A program made the translations under genes and the position numbers. A DNA stretch of 64,000 nucleotides from CAYXTC01 sp964479375 (lineage in GTDB: Bacteria; Patescibacteriota; Minisyncoccia; Minisyncoccales; GWA2-38-27): positions 1-64,000 of the forward strand of contig CAYZKD010000001.1 of the NCBI GenBank assembly GCA_964479375.1, read 5' to 3'. Shown piece by piece: positions 16,599 to 25,011 of the stretch. The first letter of the stretch is position 1. Each line of letters begins with the position of its first letter. A model generated the notes under the pieces. It was not told where the DNA came from, did no database searches, and saw only the letters and a program-made list of their open reading frames with translations.

Positions 16599-17330
16599 AT
16601 GTACTTATCTGTTATTGTTCCGGCCTATAATGAGGAGAGGAGGCTGCCCAAAACCTTAAGATCTATTAATGGCTATTTAGAAAATCAAAACTACGATTAT
16701 GAGATTCTGGTGGTTTCTGACGGGTCTAAAGACAAAACAGCAGAGGTTGCCCGCGATCTTATGGGTGAGATCGGCGGATTGAGAGTAATAGACAATAAAA
16801 AAAACCATGGCAAGGGTTTTGTTGTAAGGCAGGGCTTAACGGAGGCCAAGGGAGAAATAAGGCTATTTACAGACGCTGACGACTCTACCTCCGTAGACCA
16901 GGTAGAAAAGATGTTCCCCTTTTTCAAAAAGGGCTTTGATATCGTAATAGGATCTAGGGACATAAAGGGCGCAGTTTTGGATCCCCCTCAGCCTTGGCGC
17001 AGAAGAATAATAGGGGACGTCTTCAATTTAATGGTTCAGGTTGTTGTGGGGCTTTGGGGTGTTTGGGATACTCAGTGCGGATTTAAGGCTTTTTCTTCAA
17101 GAGTTGTTCAGGATGTCCTGTCTTTGTGCGAGATAGACAGATGGGCCTTTGATCCTGAAGTGCTAAAGATAGCAAAGAAAAAAGGGTATAAGATAAAAGA
17201 GGTTCCCGTGAGGTGGGTTAACGATCCCGACAGCAAAGTGAATCTAAAAGGAATGATGAGGATGGGGGTGGATCTCCTTAAGATAAGGTGGAATTTAATT
17301 ACTGGAAAATATGCCCAAAAAGAAAAATAA
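16599..17330 (+). CDS. Family 2 glycosyltransferase, dolichyl/polyprenyl-phosphate hexose synthase type
   Basis: The product has 243 residues with a GT-A fold: VIVPAYNEERRLPKTL at the start, VVSDGSKDKT for nucleotide binding and the DXD-like TDADDSTS near residue 90. The later QCGFKAFS and WAFDPEVL segments are typical of polyprenyl-phosphate mannose/glucose synthases. No membrane anchor was seen. It probably charges a lipid carrier with a sugar at the cytoplasmic membrane face, but the sugar cannot be told. A TAATAT box lies 13 bases before the ATG. Its end overlaps the next gene by 20 bases. Confidence 0.85.
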   Translation: MYLSVIVPAYNEERRLPKTLRSINGYLENQNYDYEILVVSDGSKDKTAEVARDLMGEIGGLRVIDNKKNHGKGFVVRQGLTEAKGEIRLFTDADDSTSVDQVEKMFPFFKKGFDIVIGSRDIKGAVLDPPQPWRRRIIGDVFNLMVQVVVGLWGVWDTQCGFKAFSSRVVQDVLSLCEIDRWAFDPEVLKIAKKKGYKIKEVPVRWVNDPDSKVNLKGMMRMGVDLLKIRWNLITGKYAQKEK

Positions 17331-18348
17331 ATTTCCTTCAGAGCTAAGGTCTGATTTGGCTTCAAGAGACTGGGTGATAATTGCCACAGGAAGGGCAAGG
17401 AGACCCGAGACATTTAAGAAAGAGAAAAGGGCGGCCCAGGCTACTCCCAAAAAGGATTGCCCTTTTTGTGATATTAAAACACAAGAGAAGGCCACTCTCG
17501 TTTTTTCTAGGGGCAGAGAGGTCCCTTTTAAGCAGTGGAGGGACCTGCCCAAAGATTGGAGCGTGGTGGTTGTTCCCAATAAATATCCTGCTTTCAGGCC
17601 GTATCCTAAACTAAATACTAAAACCGAGAACGGCCTTTATACCAAAATGAATGCAGTGGGATTTCATGAAGTGGTGGTGACAAGAGACCATAAAAAACAA
17701 GTAGCCCAGTTTTCCAAAGATAAAGTGAAAGAACTCATGGATGTTTACCAGAAAAGATATCTAGGATTAAAGGATAAAAAATTTGTCAATCATATTTCTA
17801 TTTTCCATAATCACGGGCAAGAAGCCGGCGCCTCTATCGGCCATCCTCACTCCCAAATTATTACCACCCCCCTTATTGATGTTGATTTACAGGAGGCTCT
17901 TTCTAATTCAAGAAAGTTTAAAAAAAGGAAGAAAGACTGTATTTACTGCAAAATGAACGAGTGGGAAATGAGGAAAAAAGAAAGGATTGTCTTCGAGAAT
18001 AAAAACTTTCTGGCGGTTTGTCCCTTTGCCTCCAAAACTGCCTTCCAGACCATAGTTTCCCCGAAGAAGCACCAATCTTATTTCGAAGAGGTAACAGAAA
18101 AAGAAAAAGAGAGTTTGGCAGAAGCATTTGGAGAAACAATAAGAAAGATTTACAAAGGCCTTGATGATCCTGCCTACAACTTTTATCTGCATACTGCCCC
18201 TTGCGACGGCAATAAACACGATTATTATCATTGGCACTGGACCATTCTGCCCAAGACCTCAATTTGGGCGGGATTTGAGTTAGGCACTCAAATGGAAATT
18301 TCTACCATTGAACCCGAAAAAGCGGCAGACTATTTGAGGAAACAGTAG
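17311..18348 (+). CDS. galT: Galactose-1-phosphate uridylyltransferase family protein
   Basis: GalT-family enzymes transfer nucleotidyl groups between sugar phosphates through a histidine intermediate. The 345-residue product has the catalytic motif HPHSQ (within GASIGHPHSQIITTP), two CxxC zinc pairs (CPFCD and CIYC) and the C-terminal HDYYHWHWTILP. The start at 17311 overlaps the glycosyltransferase by 20 bases, so both are probably one unit of sugar-nucleotide metabolism. The last 51 bases of its coding sequence and stop are duplicated downstream at 18485-18535. Specificity for galactose is not proven. Confidence 0.85.
   Translation: MPKKKNKFPSELRSDLASRDWVIIATGRARRPETFKKEKRAAQATPKKDCPFCDIKTQEKATLVFSRGREVPFKQWRDLPKDWSVVVVPNKYPAFRPYPKLNTKTENGLYTKMNAVGFHEVVVTRDHKKQVAQFSKDKVKELMDVYQKRYLGLKDKKFVNHISIFHNHGQEAGASIGHPHSQIITTPLIDVDLQEALSNSRKFKKRKKDCIYCKMNEWEMRKKERIVFENKNFLAVCPFASKTAFQTIVSPKKHQSYFEEVTEKEKESLAEAFGETIRKIYKGLDDPAYNFYLHTAPCDGNKHDYYHWHWTILPKTSIWAGFELGTQMEISTIEPEKAADYLRKQ
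18297..18347 (+). repeat. 51-bp direct repeat, copy 1 (3' end of galT)
   Basis: The last 51 bases up to the TA of the galT stop recur without a single mismatch at 18485-18535, 188 bases away. The two copies flank palindromic element B. Confidence 0.95.
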
Positions 18349-18389
18349 ACCTTAAAATATATCATATTATCAGGATCGGTAGAAATTTC

Positions 18390-18474
18390 GGTTTCCCCCG
18401 TGTCGGAAAACAGCCCCGCTTTTAGCGGGACGTTAGAAACCGAGGGTTTCTAAAAAGGGGGGGCGGGGGAAACC
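18390..18474 (-). repeat. Palindromic element, copy B (after galT)
   Basis: GGTTTCCCCC (18390-18399) pairs with GGGGGAAACC (18465-18474). An outer stem joins GGTAGAAATT (18378-18387) to AATTTCTACC (18485-18494), which is the start of the second galT-end copy. Inside are a perfect 9-bp hairpin TTAGAAACC/GGTTTCTAA (18433-18453) and CCCGC/GCGGG (18415-18429). Read on the minus strand it shares AGAAACC-CTC-GGTTT and TTTTCCGACAC with copy A, while the terminal stem has a different sequence but stays paired. Confidence 0.7.
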
Positions 18475-18484
18475 GTATGAACGT

Positions 18485-18535
18485 AATTTCTACCATTGAA
18501 CCCGAAAAAGCGGCAGACTATTTGAGGAAACAGTA
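18485..18535 (+). repeat. 51-bp direct repeat, copy 2
   Basis: Identical to 18297-18347 and followed by TAAAAAG. The rest of the 306-base spacer, 18536-18654, holds no recognisable gene: a G-rich tract (18560-18571), a GAGGAGGATTT stretch that lies too far from any start, and the AT-rich promoter region of the next gene. Confidence 0.95.
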
Positions 18536-18628
18536 AAAAGAAGATTAATTGGGGAACGAAGGAGGGGGGGCTATCCTTGGCAAAGTCTATGAGGAGGATT
18601 TAATAAAAAGAAAAAATAGTGCTAAAAT

Positions 18629-18634
18629 TATAAT
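18629..18634 (+). promoter_or_regulatory. -10 box of the pilin/LamG gene
   Basis: A perfect TATAAT lies 20 bases before the ATG at 18655, within a small palindrome GCTA...TAGC. No good -35 box was found. Confidence 0.4.
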
Positions 18635-18654
18635 AATTAATAGCATTAAAAAAT

Positions 18655-19452
18655 ATGAAACAAAAAGCGTTTACATTAGTTGAATTGTTAGTTGTTATAG
18701 CCATAATAGGGCTTTTAGCCAGCATTGTTTTGGTTTCCCTGAAAGGGGCTAGGCAAAGGGCAACCGAGGCCAGCGGCGAACATTTCAGTTCTTCTGTTTA
18801 TCACGCCCTTGGAGCCGACGCTATAGGGATTTGGAATTTTGACGACTCAAGCGATTTAGGGAAAGACAGCAGCGGAAACGGAAATGACGGAAGTCTCCAG
18901 TATGTTTCTGAGGCAGAGGGAAAGATAAGAGGAGGAGCTTCTTTTAACGGTACTAATTCTGATATTGAGATTGATGATACTGATGGAGGTATTGCAAGCG
19001 AAATGGAAGAGGGGTTTACCATAGAGAGTTGGTTTAATTCCGCAAGAGACCTTAGCAGTGGCACGCCGAATATAATATCAAAACATGACTACAATATTCT
19101 TCTTTATTTTTCCAGCAATAGTTTGGTGTTTTATCTATATGGTGCCGGGTGGGATATTCTGGATTCTGGTGAGATATTAGAAAAGGAGAGGTGGCACCAT
19201 GCTGCTGTTTCCTGTGATGGTCATGTTTCGGGGGCTAACTGTACAATGTATGTTGACGGCAAAGAGGTAGATAGCGCATCGCTCTCTGGCGACATAGATT
19301 TGTCTGGGAACGTTAAGATAGGAGAGTGGCCATACGGTAACTTCGAAGGCGTCTTAGACGAGGTTCGTCTTTACAGTCTTCCGATTTCCTCGGCTCAAAT
19401 TAGAGAGCATTATGTTAAAGGAGCAAAAGAAAAAGGATTAGCAATAAAATAG
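18655..19452 (+). CDS. Type IV pilin-like protein with LamG-type C-terminal domain
   Basis: The 265-residue product starts with a class III signal, MKQKAFTLVELLVVIAII, containing the prepilin peptidase site (A|FTLVE, with Ala instead of Gly at -1) and a hydrophobic helix. From about residue 55 there is a concanavalin A/LamG-like sandwich: YHALGADAIGIWNFDDSS, SGNGNDGSL, FTIESWF and WHHAAVSCDG, ending DEVRLYSLPISSAQIREHY. It is probably a surface pseudopilin that binds glycans or an adhesin subunit. It is monocistronic, between galT and tpiA. Confidence 0.8.
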   Translation: MKQKAFTLVELLVVIAIIGLLASIVLVSLKGARQRATEASGEHFSSSVYHALGADAIGIWNFDDSSDLGKDSSGNGNDGSLQYVSEAEGKIRGGASFNGTNSDIEIDDTDGGIASEMEEGFTIESWFNSARDLSSGTPNIISKHDYNILLYFSSNSLVFYLYGAGWDILDSGEILEKERWHHAAVSCDGHVSGANCTMYVDGKEVDSASLSGDIDLSGNVKIGEWPYGNFEGVLDEVRLYSLPISSAQIREHYVKGAKEKGLAIK

Positions 19453-19457
19453 TCGCC

Positions 19458-20162
19458 ATGAAGCCTTTGGTAGTAGCAAATTGGAAAATGAATCCTGCCG
19501 GCGCTGAGGAAGCGGCTGGCTTGGCAGGAGGGATAAAGAGCAGCGAAAAAGCAGAGGTTGTAATCTGTCCCCCTTTTTGTTTCCTTTCTTCTTTTGAAGG
19601 AGTCAAAAAAGGAGCTCAGGATGTTTTCTGGGAGAAAGAGGGCGCTTTTACGGGAGAGGTTTCTCCTTTGATGCTGAAGGACTTAGGGTGCGATTATGTT
19701 ATTGTCGGGCATTCAGAAAGAAGAAAGTATTTTTCAGAGAGCGACGATATAGTTAACAAAAAGGCGCGAGCCGCCCAAGACAATGACCTAACTCCTATTA
19801 TTTGTATCGGAGAAAGAGAAGAGGAGAGAAGCAGAGCAGAAGAAATATTGGCAAGGGAGATAAAAAGAGGGCTGGAAGATTTGGATTCTAATGTTGTTTT
19901 GGCTTACGAACCCATCTGGGCTATCGGTACGGGAAATGCCTGCGGCAAAGAGGATGCTTTGAAAATGAGAGAAGCTATAGTCAATATCTTAAAAGAAAAT
20001 TTCGGAGAGAAGTTTTCTGAGACTTCTGTTCTTTATGGAGGAAGCGTGAAAAGTCACAATGCCGGAGAATATGTCAAAGAAGCAGGCTTTAACGGTCTAT
20101 TGGTGGGCGGGGCCTCTTTAAAACTCGAAGAGTTTAATAAAATAGTCGAAGAGGCAATTTGA
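19458..20162 (+). CDS. tpiA: Triosephosphate isomerase
   Basis: It interconverts dihydroxyacetone phosphate and glyceraldehyde 3-phosphate. The 234-residue product has the substrate lysine in VVANWKMNP (residue 11), the catalytic histidine in VIVGHSERR, the catalytic glutamate in LAYEPIWAIGTG and the phosphate loop LYGGSVKSHNAGEY. Loop 6 reads AIGTGNA. It lies 5 bases after the pilin-like gene, possibly co-transcribed. Confidence 0.97.
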   Translation: MKPLVVANWKMNPAGAEEAAGLAGGIKSSEKAEVVICPPFCFLSSFEGVKKGAQDVFWEKEGAFTGEVSPLMLKDLGCDYVIVGHSERRKYFSESDDIVNKKARAAQDNDLTPIICIGEREEERSRAEEILAREIKRGLEDLDSNVVLAYEPIWAIGTGNACGKEDALKMREAIVNILKENFGEKFSETSVLYGGSVKSHNAGEYVKEAGFNGLLVGGASLKLEEFNKIVEEAI

Positions 20163-20187
20163 TCTAAAGATCTCATTTTGCTAAAAT
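20159..20187 (+). promoter_or_regulatory. Promoter of the YkuK-like gene, near-leaderless
   Basis: TTGATC at 20159-20164 and TAAAAT at 20182-20187 are 17 bases apart. The ATG is at 20197, so the predicted transcript starts only about three bases before it. Confidence 0.5.
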
Positions 20188-20196
20188 TATTCCATT

Positions 20197-20709
20197 ATGC
20201 AGGGAAGATTTTTTTATAACCCGACAAGAGGAAAGATAACAGAAGAGGAGGTAATAAAGGAGATGGTAAAATATATGCAGGAGGCCCCTGACAGGTTTTA
20301 TGATATAATCGTGGGGTGCGATTCTTCCTCCGAAAAGATTCCTCATTTTCCTGTAGCAGTCGCTATCTTAAGAGTGGGAGAAGGAGGACGGTTTTTTTTG
20401 AAAAAGATAAGATACAAAGACTCTTTTAACAAAAAGTTTAGTAACTGGAAAAACAGAATAATTCAGGAAGTTTTGCTGTCTTGCGAATTGGCTATTAATA
20501 TGAGAGGAAAATTTGAGAAAAAAATGGAAGAGATGGCAGAAAAGAGCCTTAGGTTCCAGTTTCGCTATATTCATGCTGATATCAGCAAAAACGGGGGAAC
20601 AGGGGAAATGGTGAAAGAACTAACAAACCTTATTCGCGGTAACGGCTTTGAGCCCAAAATCAAGCCGGAGGCGCATATTGCCACCAGTGTTGCTGATAAA
20701 TTTTCCTAA
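20197..20709 (+). CDS. YkuK/DUF458-family RNase H-like protein
   Basis: The 170-residue product resembles B. subtilis YkuK: a first acidic strand DIIVGCDSSSE near residue 40, RYIHADISKNGGTGEMVKEL near residue 125 and the C-terminal KIKPEAHIATSVADKFS. The last segment closely parallels the YkuK end. The family has an RNase H-like fold with conserved aspartates; its biochemical role is not established. It sits between tpiA and alaS, 3 bases before the alaS start. Confidence 0.75.
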   Translation: MQGRFFYNPTRGKITEEEVIKEMVKYMQEAPDRFYDIIVGCDSSSEKIPHFPVAVAILRVGEGGRFFLKKIRYKDSFNKKFSNWKNRIIQEVLLSCELAINMRGKFEKKMEEMAEKSLRFQFRYIHADISKNGGTGEMVKELTNLIRGNGFEPKIKPEAHIATSVADKFS

Positions 20710-20712
20710 ATT

Positions 20713-22497
20713 GTGAAATCCGCGGAATTAAGAAAAAAGTTCTTAGGTTATTTTGAGGAAAAGGGCCACAAGATAATGCCCTCCAGCTCTTTGGTTCCGG
20801 AGAGCAAGACGGTTCTTCTGACTTCAGCCGGCATGCAACAGTTTATACCATACCTTTCAGGAGAAAAGGATGTTATCGGAGACCTTGGAAGTCGCCACCT
20901 AGCCTCTGTCCAAAAATGCTTTAGAACCCCCGATATTGAAGAAGTGGGAGATGATACCCACCATACTTTTTTTGAAATGATGGGGAACTGGTCTATTGGC
21001 GAAGATAAACATGGCTATTTTAAAGAAGGGGCTATTGAATTGGCCCTTGATTTTTTAATAAAGGGTTTGGGCTTAGAGAAAGAAAGAATGTGGACAACTG
21101 TTTTTAGGGGCGGAAACAATATGCCAAGAGACAAAGAATCTGCTGAGATTTGGGAGAGAAAAGGAATCCCCAGAAAGAGAATAAAAGAATTCGGCTTAGA
21201 AGACAATTTTTGGGGGCCTGTAGCAAAAACCGGCCCCTGTGGCCCCTGTTCTGAGATTCACTACGACAGAGGCCCGGAATTTGGGTGCAAAGACTGTGGC
21301 CCCAATTGCGAAAAATGCGACAGATATGTAGAATTATGGAACCTTGTTTTTATGGAGTATAACAAAAAAGAGGACGGCTCTTTTGAGCAGATGTCGCAGA
21401 GAAATGTAGATACGGGTATTGGATTTGAGAGATTGGTCGCTCTTTTGCAGGGGGAAGAATCTGCTTACGGAACAGATCTATTCTCTTCTGTGATTGAAAA
21501 AATAGAGGAGATTTCAGGGAAAAAGCATGAAGAAGAAAAAAGAAACTTTAGAATTGTTGCAGATCATATACGAGGAGCTGTCTTTCTGGCTTCAGACGGG
21601 GTAGCGCCAAGCAACATAGAGGAAGGATATATTTTAAGAAGAGTTTTAAGAAGAGCCATTCAGCAGGGGCGAATTCTTGATATGAAAGAAGGATTTTTGA
21701 ATGATTTAGCAGAAGAAATAGTCTTTAAATACGGAGAGGCTTATCCAGAACTCAAAAAAAACAAAGAAAAAGCTTTAAAAGTTATTAAAGAAGAAGAAAA
21801 AAAATTTAGGCAGACTCTGGAGACGGGGATTAGAGTTACTGCTGCTGTGATAGATGAAGCCGGAGAACTTACAGGAGAATTGGCTTTTAGGCAGTACGAG
21901 AGCAAGGGGGTTCCCCTGAAGGTTAGCAAAAAAATAGCTTCAGAAAAGGGAGCAATAATTTCAGATAATTTAGAAGAGGATTTTAAAAAAAGACTAAAAG
22001 AGCACCAGGAGGTTTCCCGGGCTGGAGCAGAGAAGAAGTTCGGAGGAGTGGGCAAGGGCGCAGGATACGAGGAAACAAAACTTCATACAACCACTCATCT
22101 TTTGCACCAGGCCTTGAGGGAGGTTTTGGGAGAAGAGGTAAAGCAAATGGGATCTGACATTAATTCAGAGAGATTAAGATTTGACTTTTCTTATCCCAGA
22201 AAAATGACGGAAGATGAAAAAGAGAAGGTGGAACAAATTGTAAATCAAAAAATCCAAGAAGGGCTGGAAGTCAGAAAAGAACAGATGGCCCTGAAGGAAG
22301 CCTTAAACACTGGCGCCCTAGATTTCTTCCGAGAGAAATATCCCGATAAAGTCAATGTTTACTCTATGGGCGACTTCTCTAAAGAGATATGTGCCGGGCC
22401 CCATATAAAAAATACTTCTGAGTTGGGCAGATTTAAAATTGTGAACGAGAAGTCTTCCGGGGCGGGGGTGAGAAGAATTAAGGCGGTATTGGAATAG
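20713..22497 (+). CDS. alaS: Alanyl-tRNA synthetase, short form
   Basis: It charges tRNA-Ala. Translation starts at a GTG (VKSAELRKKFLGYFEEKGH). The catalytic core is intact, including FFEMMGNWSIGE and GPCGPCSEIHYDRGPE, as is the editing domain with TTTHLLHQAL and the distal EICAGPHIKNTSELG zinc motif. The protein ends right after the editing domain at 594 residues, against about 875 in E. coli, so the C-Ala and oligomerisation parts are missing. A CPR-type cysteine cluster CKDCGPNCEKC lies near residue 195. Confidence 0.95.
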   Translation: MKSAELRKKFLGYFEEKGHKIMPSSSLVPESKTVLLTSAGMQQFIPYLSGEKDVIGDLGSRHLASVQKCFRTPDIEEVGDDTHHTFFEMMGNWSIGEDKHGYFKEGAIELALDFLIKGLGLEKERMWTTVFRGGNNMPRDKESAEIWERKGIPRKRIKEFGLEDNFWGPVAKTGPCGPCSEIHYDRGPEFGCKDCGPNCEKCDRYVELWNLVFMEYNKKEDGSFEQMSQRNVDTGIGFERLVALLQGEESAYGTDLFSSVIEKIEEISGKKHEEEKRNFRIVADHIRGAVFLASDGVAPSNIEEGYILRRVLRRAIQQGRILDMKEGFLNDLAEEIVFKYGEAYPELKKNKEKALKVIKEEEKKFRQTLETGIRVTAAVIDEAGELTGELAFRQYESKGVPLKVSKKIASEKGAIISDNLEEDFKKRLKEHQEVSRAGAEKKFGGVGKGAGYEETKLHTTTHLLHQALREVLGEEVKQMGSDINSERLRFDFSYPRKMTEDEKEKVEQIVNQKIQEGLEVRKEQMALKEALNTGALDFFREKYPDKVNVYSMGDFSKEICAGPHIKNTSELGRFKIVNEKSSGAGVRRIKAVLE

Positions 22498-22518
22498 CCG
22501 CATTTTTACAAGTATAAT
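22489..22518 (+). promoter_or_regulatory. Promoter of the pilM-like gene, leaderless
   Basis: TTGGAA at 22489-22494, an 18-base spacer and a perfect TATAAT at 22513-22518. Only six bases separate the -10 box from the ATG at 22525, so the transcript should begin at or next to the start codon. Confidence 0.6.
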
Positions 22519-22524
22519 TAAACA

Positions 22525-23730
22525 ATGAAACTGGGATTGCTGAAAAACAAAAAAGAAAAGCTTTTGTTAGGACTTGATACGGGAACGGAGGCAGTAAAAG
22601 CCGCCTTATTTCTTGACAAAGGGGCAGGGGGCTGCAAGATTTTAGGATACTCTTCTTGTTATTATGAAAAATACGGAGTATTTAATACCCGGGAATTTTT
22701 TAAAGATCTTTTCAAAAATACTGTTTCCAAAGCAGTTAGGGGAGCCCAAGAGAATGTCGCCCTTTCTGAGGTGCCTCTTGATCTGAAAAAAAGGGTTAGC
22801 AAAACAAATTGGGAAGTAGTTTTAACCTTTTCTCCGGAATATCTGAAAGCCAGGATTGTCGAGGTTTGTTTTAAGAGGAAAAACAGAAATGTATCTATAT
22901 CAAAAAAAGAAAAAACGAACATTAAAGAAAACATTCTTTTTCAGGCCAGAAAGAGAATTTCAGACCAGTTTGCCAGAGAAGCCGGTATTCTGCCCGCAGA
23001 AATAGAGTGGCTTTCCTTCAAGGTCCTTGAAAACAAGGTTGATGGATATAGGGTAGCCGACCTTAAGGATCATAAGGGCGAGAGGCTTGGTTTTAAAATC
23101 ATGGTTGTATTCTCTCCGCAACATTACCTCAGGAGAATAAGGAATATTCTCGAAGAATTAAACTTTAATATTATTGGGATCGTTCATCTTGCAGAGATTA
23201 TTGTTCCGGAAGAGGCCGGATTATTTTTAGATATGGGAGGTACGGTTAGCCAGGGAATTTGCTTTAAGGGAGGGGCGGTTAAAGAAGTCTTTGAATTCTA
23301 CAAAGGAGGGCGTGATTTTACAGAAACTCTTTCTCAAGACCTGGGCATTGATGAAACCACAGCCCGGAACTTTAAAGAAAGATACTCTTTGGGAGATTTG
23401 GGGAAGGGCGCGGAGAAGAAAGTGAAAAGTATTTTTGCTCAACTCAGAAGGGACTGGTACAATAGTCTTAGGGACAAAGTTAATCTAGTAGACCTTGTTC
23501 CTTCCGGGATAAATTTTGTAGGGGGAGGGGCATTGCTTCCTGACATTGGAAATGTTTTAAAAGAGAATCTGGCAGCGGAATTTCAAAAATCAAGTTTTTC
23601 TTATTCTCTGAAAACGAAAATGATTCACCCCGCTGATCTTAAAAACGGTCTGGAAATTTTAACAAAAAATTTGAACAGCATTCAAGCCACCCCGCTTTTA
23701 TACATCTGTTCCAACTTCAAAAATGAGTAA
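22525..23730 (+). CDS. pilM: PilM-like actin-fold ATPase
   Basis: The 401-residue product has the phosphate-1 loop LLLGLDTGTEAVKAALF near residues 14-30 and phosphate-2 LFLDMGGTVSQGICF near 234-248, with an adenosine-type GGGALLPDIG near 338. The layout matches PilM/FtsA-family proteins with an inserted SHS2-like subdomain. PilM sits on the cytoplasmic side of type IV pili. It overlaps the following membrane protein gene by 8 bases, so the two likely form one complex. A distinct FtsA-like role cannot be excluded. Confidence 0.75.
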   Translation: MKLGLLKNKKEKLLLGLDTGTEAVKAALFLDKGAGGCKILGYSSCYYEKYGVFNTREFFKDLFKNTVSKAVRGAQENVALSEVPLDLKKRVSKTNWEVVLTFSPEYLKARIVEVCFKRKNRNVSISKKEKTNIKENILFQARKRISDQFAREAGILPAEIEWLSFKVLENKVDGYRVADLKDHKGERLGFKIMVVFSPQHYLRRIRNILEELNFNIIGIVHLAEIIVPEEAGLFLDMGGTVSQGICFKGGAVKEVFEFYKGGRDFTETLSQDLGIDETTARNFKERYSLGDLGKGAEKKVKSIFAQLRRDWYNSLRDKVNLVDLVPSGINFVGGGALLPDIGNVLKENLAAEFQKSSFSYSLKTKMIHPADLKNGLEILTKNLNSIQATPLLYICSNFKNE

Positions 23731-24967
23731 TAAATTTTTTGATGTCATTCCTCCCGAGAGAGGCATAAAAAAGGAAGAGAAAGAAATCTCCCAAGAGGAA
23801 AAACCTAAGAAAAAATTAAAAAAACCTTTTGGAAATAAAGTTAAGGGAATTGTTATTGTTGTCGCCCTCCTTTTATTATTGCTGGGGGCGAGTATGTTTT
23901 TTTTCCAGTCACCGGAAGTGAAGATCTATCCCCGGATAACAGACTTAAAATTGGAAGAGGAGGCTATTATTGATTCCTCAACAGAAAAGGCCGATTTTGT
24001 GGCTAAAGTTATTCCCGGAGAAATCGTAGAAGTTCAGCAGTCTGCCGCTAAAGAGTTTTCGGTTACAGGAACTACCTCAGAAGAAAAAAGAGCTACGGGT
24101 GTCCTTCGGGTTTACAATGCTTACTCTACCAGTCCCCAGATTCTAGTGGCTTCTACGAGGTTTGTTTCTGCAGACGGCAAACTTTTCCGTTCTGTTCACC
24201 GGGAAACTGTTCCCGGAGGCCATTATGAGGGCGGGGAGTTTGTCCCCGGCTATGTTGATATTGAAGTAAAAGCAACAGAGCCCGGAGAGGAGTATAACAT
24301 AAAGCCGACCACTTTTTCCATCCCGGGCTTTGCAGGCACTGAACGCTATACTGCTTTTTACGGAAGATCTTTCCAACCCATGGAAGGGGGACATGTAGGA
24401 GAGATGGGCCAAGTGACTCAGGAAGACCTTGGCAGAGCAAGAGAGGAGGTTTTAAATCAGGCAAAGTCGGAAAGCAGAGATTCTCTTGAAAGGAGGGTAT
24501 CTGAGGACTATGAAATTGTAGCAGAAACAATTACCCAAGAAGTTCTTTCTGAAAACGCTTCAGCAGAAGCCGAGGAAGCAACAGAAACTTTTGATTATCA
24601 GGTTGAAATAAAGACCACGGGGCTGTCTTTCAAGAAAAGTCATTTAGAAGAGTTTGCCAATAACCTTATCAACCTAAGTCTGCCCGAGAAAAGGAAAATA
24701 AAAGAGGGCAGTCGGGAATTTGATTATTCTTTTTTGGAAGCGGGGATGGAAACGGCAAATCTTAAGGTTTTAGTTGAGGCAAAGGCCTATTACGATTTAG
24801 ATCTGACAGCCATAAGGGAGTTTTCGGTCGGACAGACCGAACAAGAGGTAAGGATTATGCTTGAGAGCCAGCCCGGCATTGAAAAAACAGAGCTGGATTT
24901 AGGCGCTTTCTGGAACAGGCGGTTTCCCAAAAAACCCGAGGAAATAACAGTGGAGATTTGCCTTTGA
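23723..24967 (+). CDS. Single-span membrane protein with baseplate J-like domain
   Basis: The 414-residue product has a charged cytoplasmic segment (about residues 1-45), one membrane helix (VKGIVIVVALLLLLLGASMF, about 46-65) and a large external part. Residues from about 115 to 220 match the baseplate J-like repeat found in many CPR membrane proteins: ATGVLRVYNAYSTSPQILVA, FVSADGKLFRS and YVDIEVKATEPGEEYNI. Coupled to pilM. It may act like PilN/PilO at the cell envelope, but this is inferred from position and topology only. Confidence 0.65.
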   Translation: MSNKFFDVIPPERGIKKEEKEISQEEKPKKKLKKPFGNKVKGIVIVVALLLLLLGASMFFFQSPEVKIYPRITDLKLEEEAIIDSSTEKADFVAKVIPGEIVEVQQSAAKEFSVTGTTSEEKRATGVLRVYNAYSTSPQILVASTRFVSADGKLFRSVHRETVPGGHYEGGEFVPGYVDIEVKATEPGEEYNIKPTTFSIPGFAGTERYTAFYGRSFQPMEGGHVGEMGQVTQEDLGRAREEVLNQAKSESRDSLERRVSEDYEIVAETITQEVLSENASAEAEEATETFDYQVEIKTTGLSFKKSHLEEFANNLINLSLPEKRKIKEGSREFDYSFLEAGMETANLKVLVEAKAYYDLDLTAIREFSVGQTEQEVRIMLESQPGIEKTELDLGAFWNRRFPKKPEEITVEICL

Positions 24968-25000
24968 GTCTTGACTTAATTGAGAAAATTTGATAGGTTA

Positions 25001-25006
25001 TATAAT
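25001..25006 (+). promoter_or_regulatory. -10 box before infA
   Basis: A perfect TATAAT lies five bases before the infA ATG at 25012. TTGACT occurs at 24971-24976 but is too far upstream (24 bases) to be an ideal partner. If used, the mRNA would be leaderless. Confidence 0.4.
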
Positions 25007-25011
25007 TACAA

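Noticed and set aside
18555..18602. GGAGG-rich sequence as ribosome site of the pilin-like gene
   Set aside because: It lies more than 50 bases before the ATG and no closer start fits the signal peptide.
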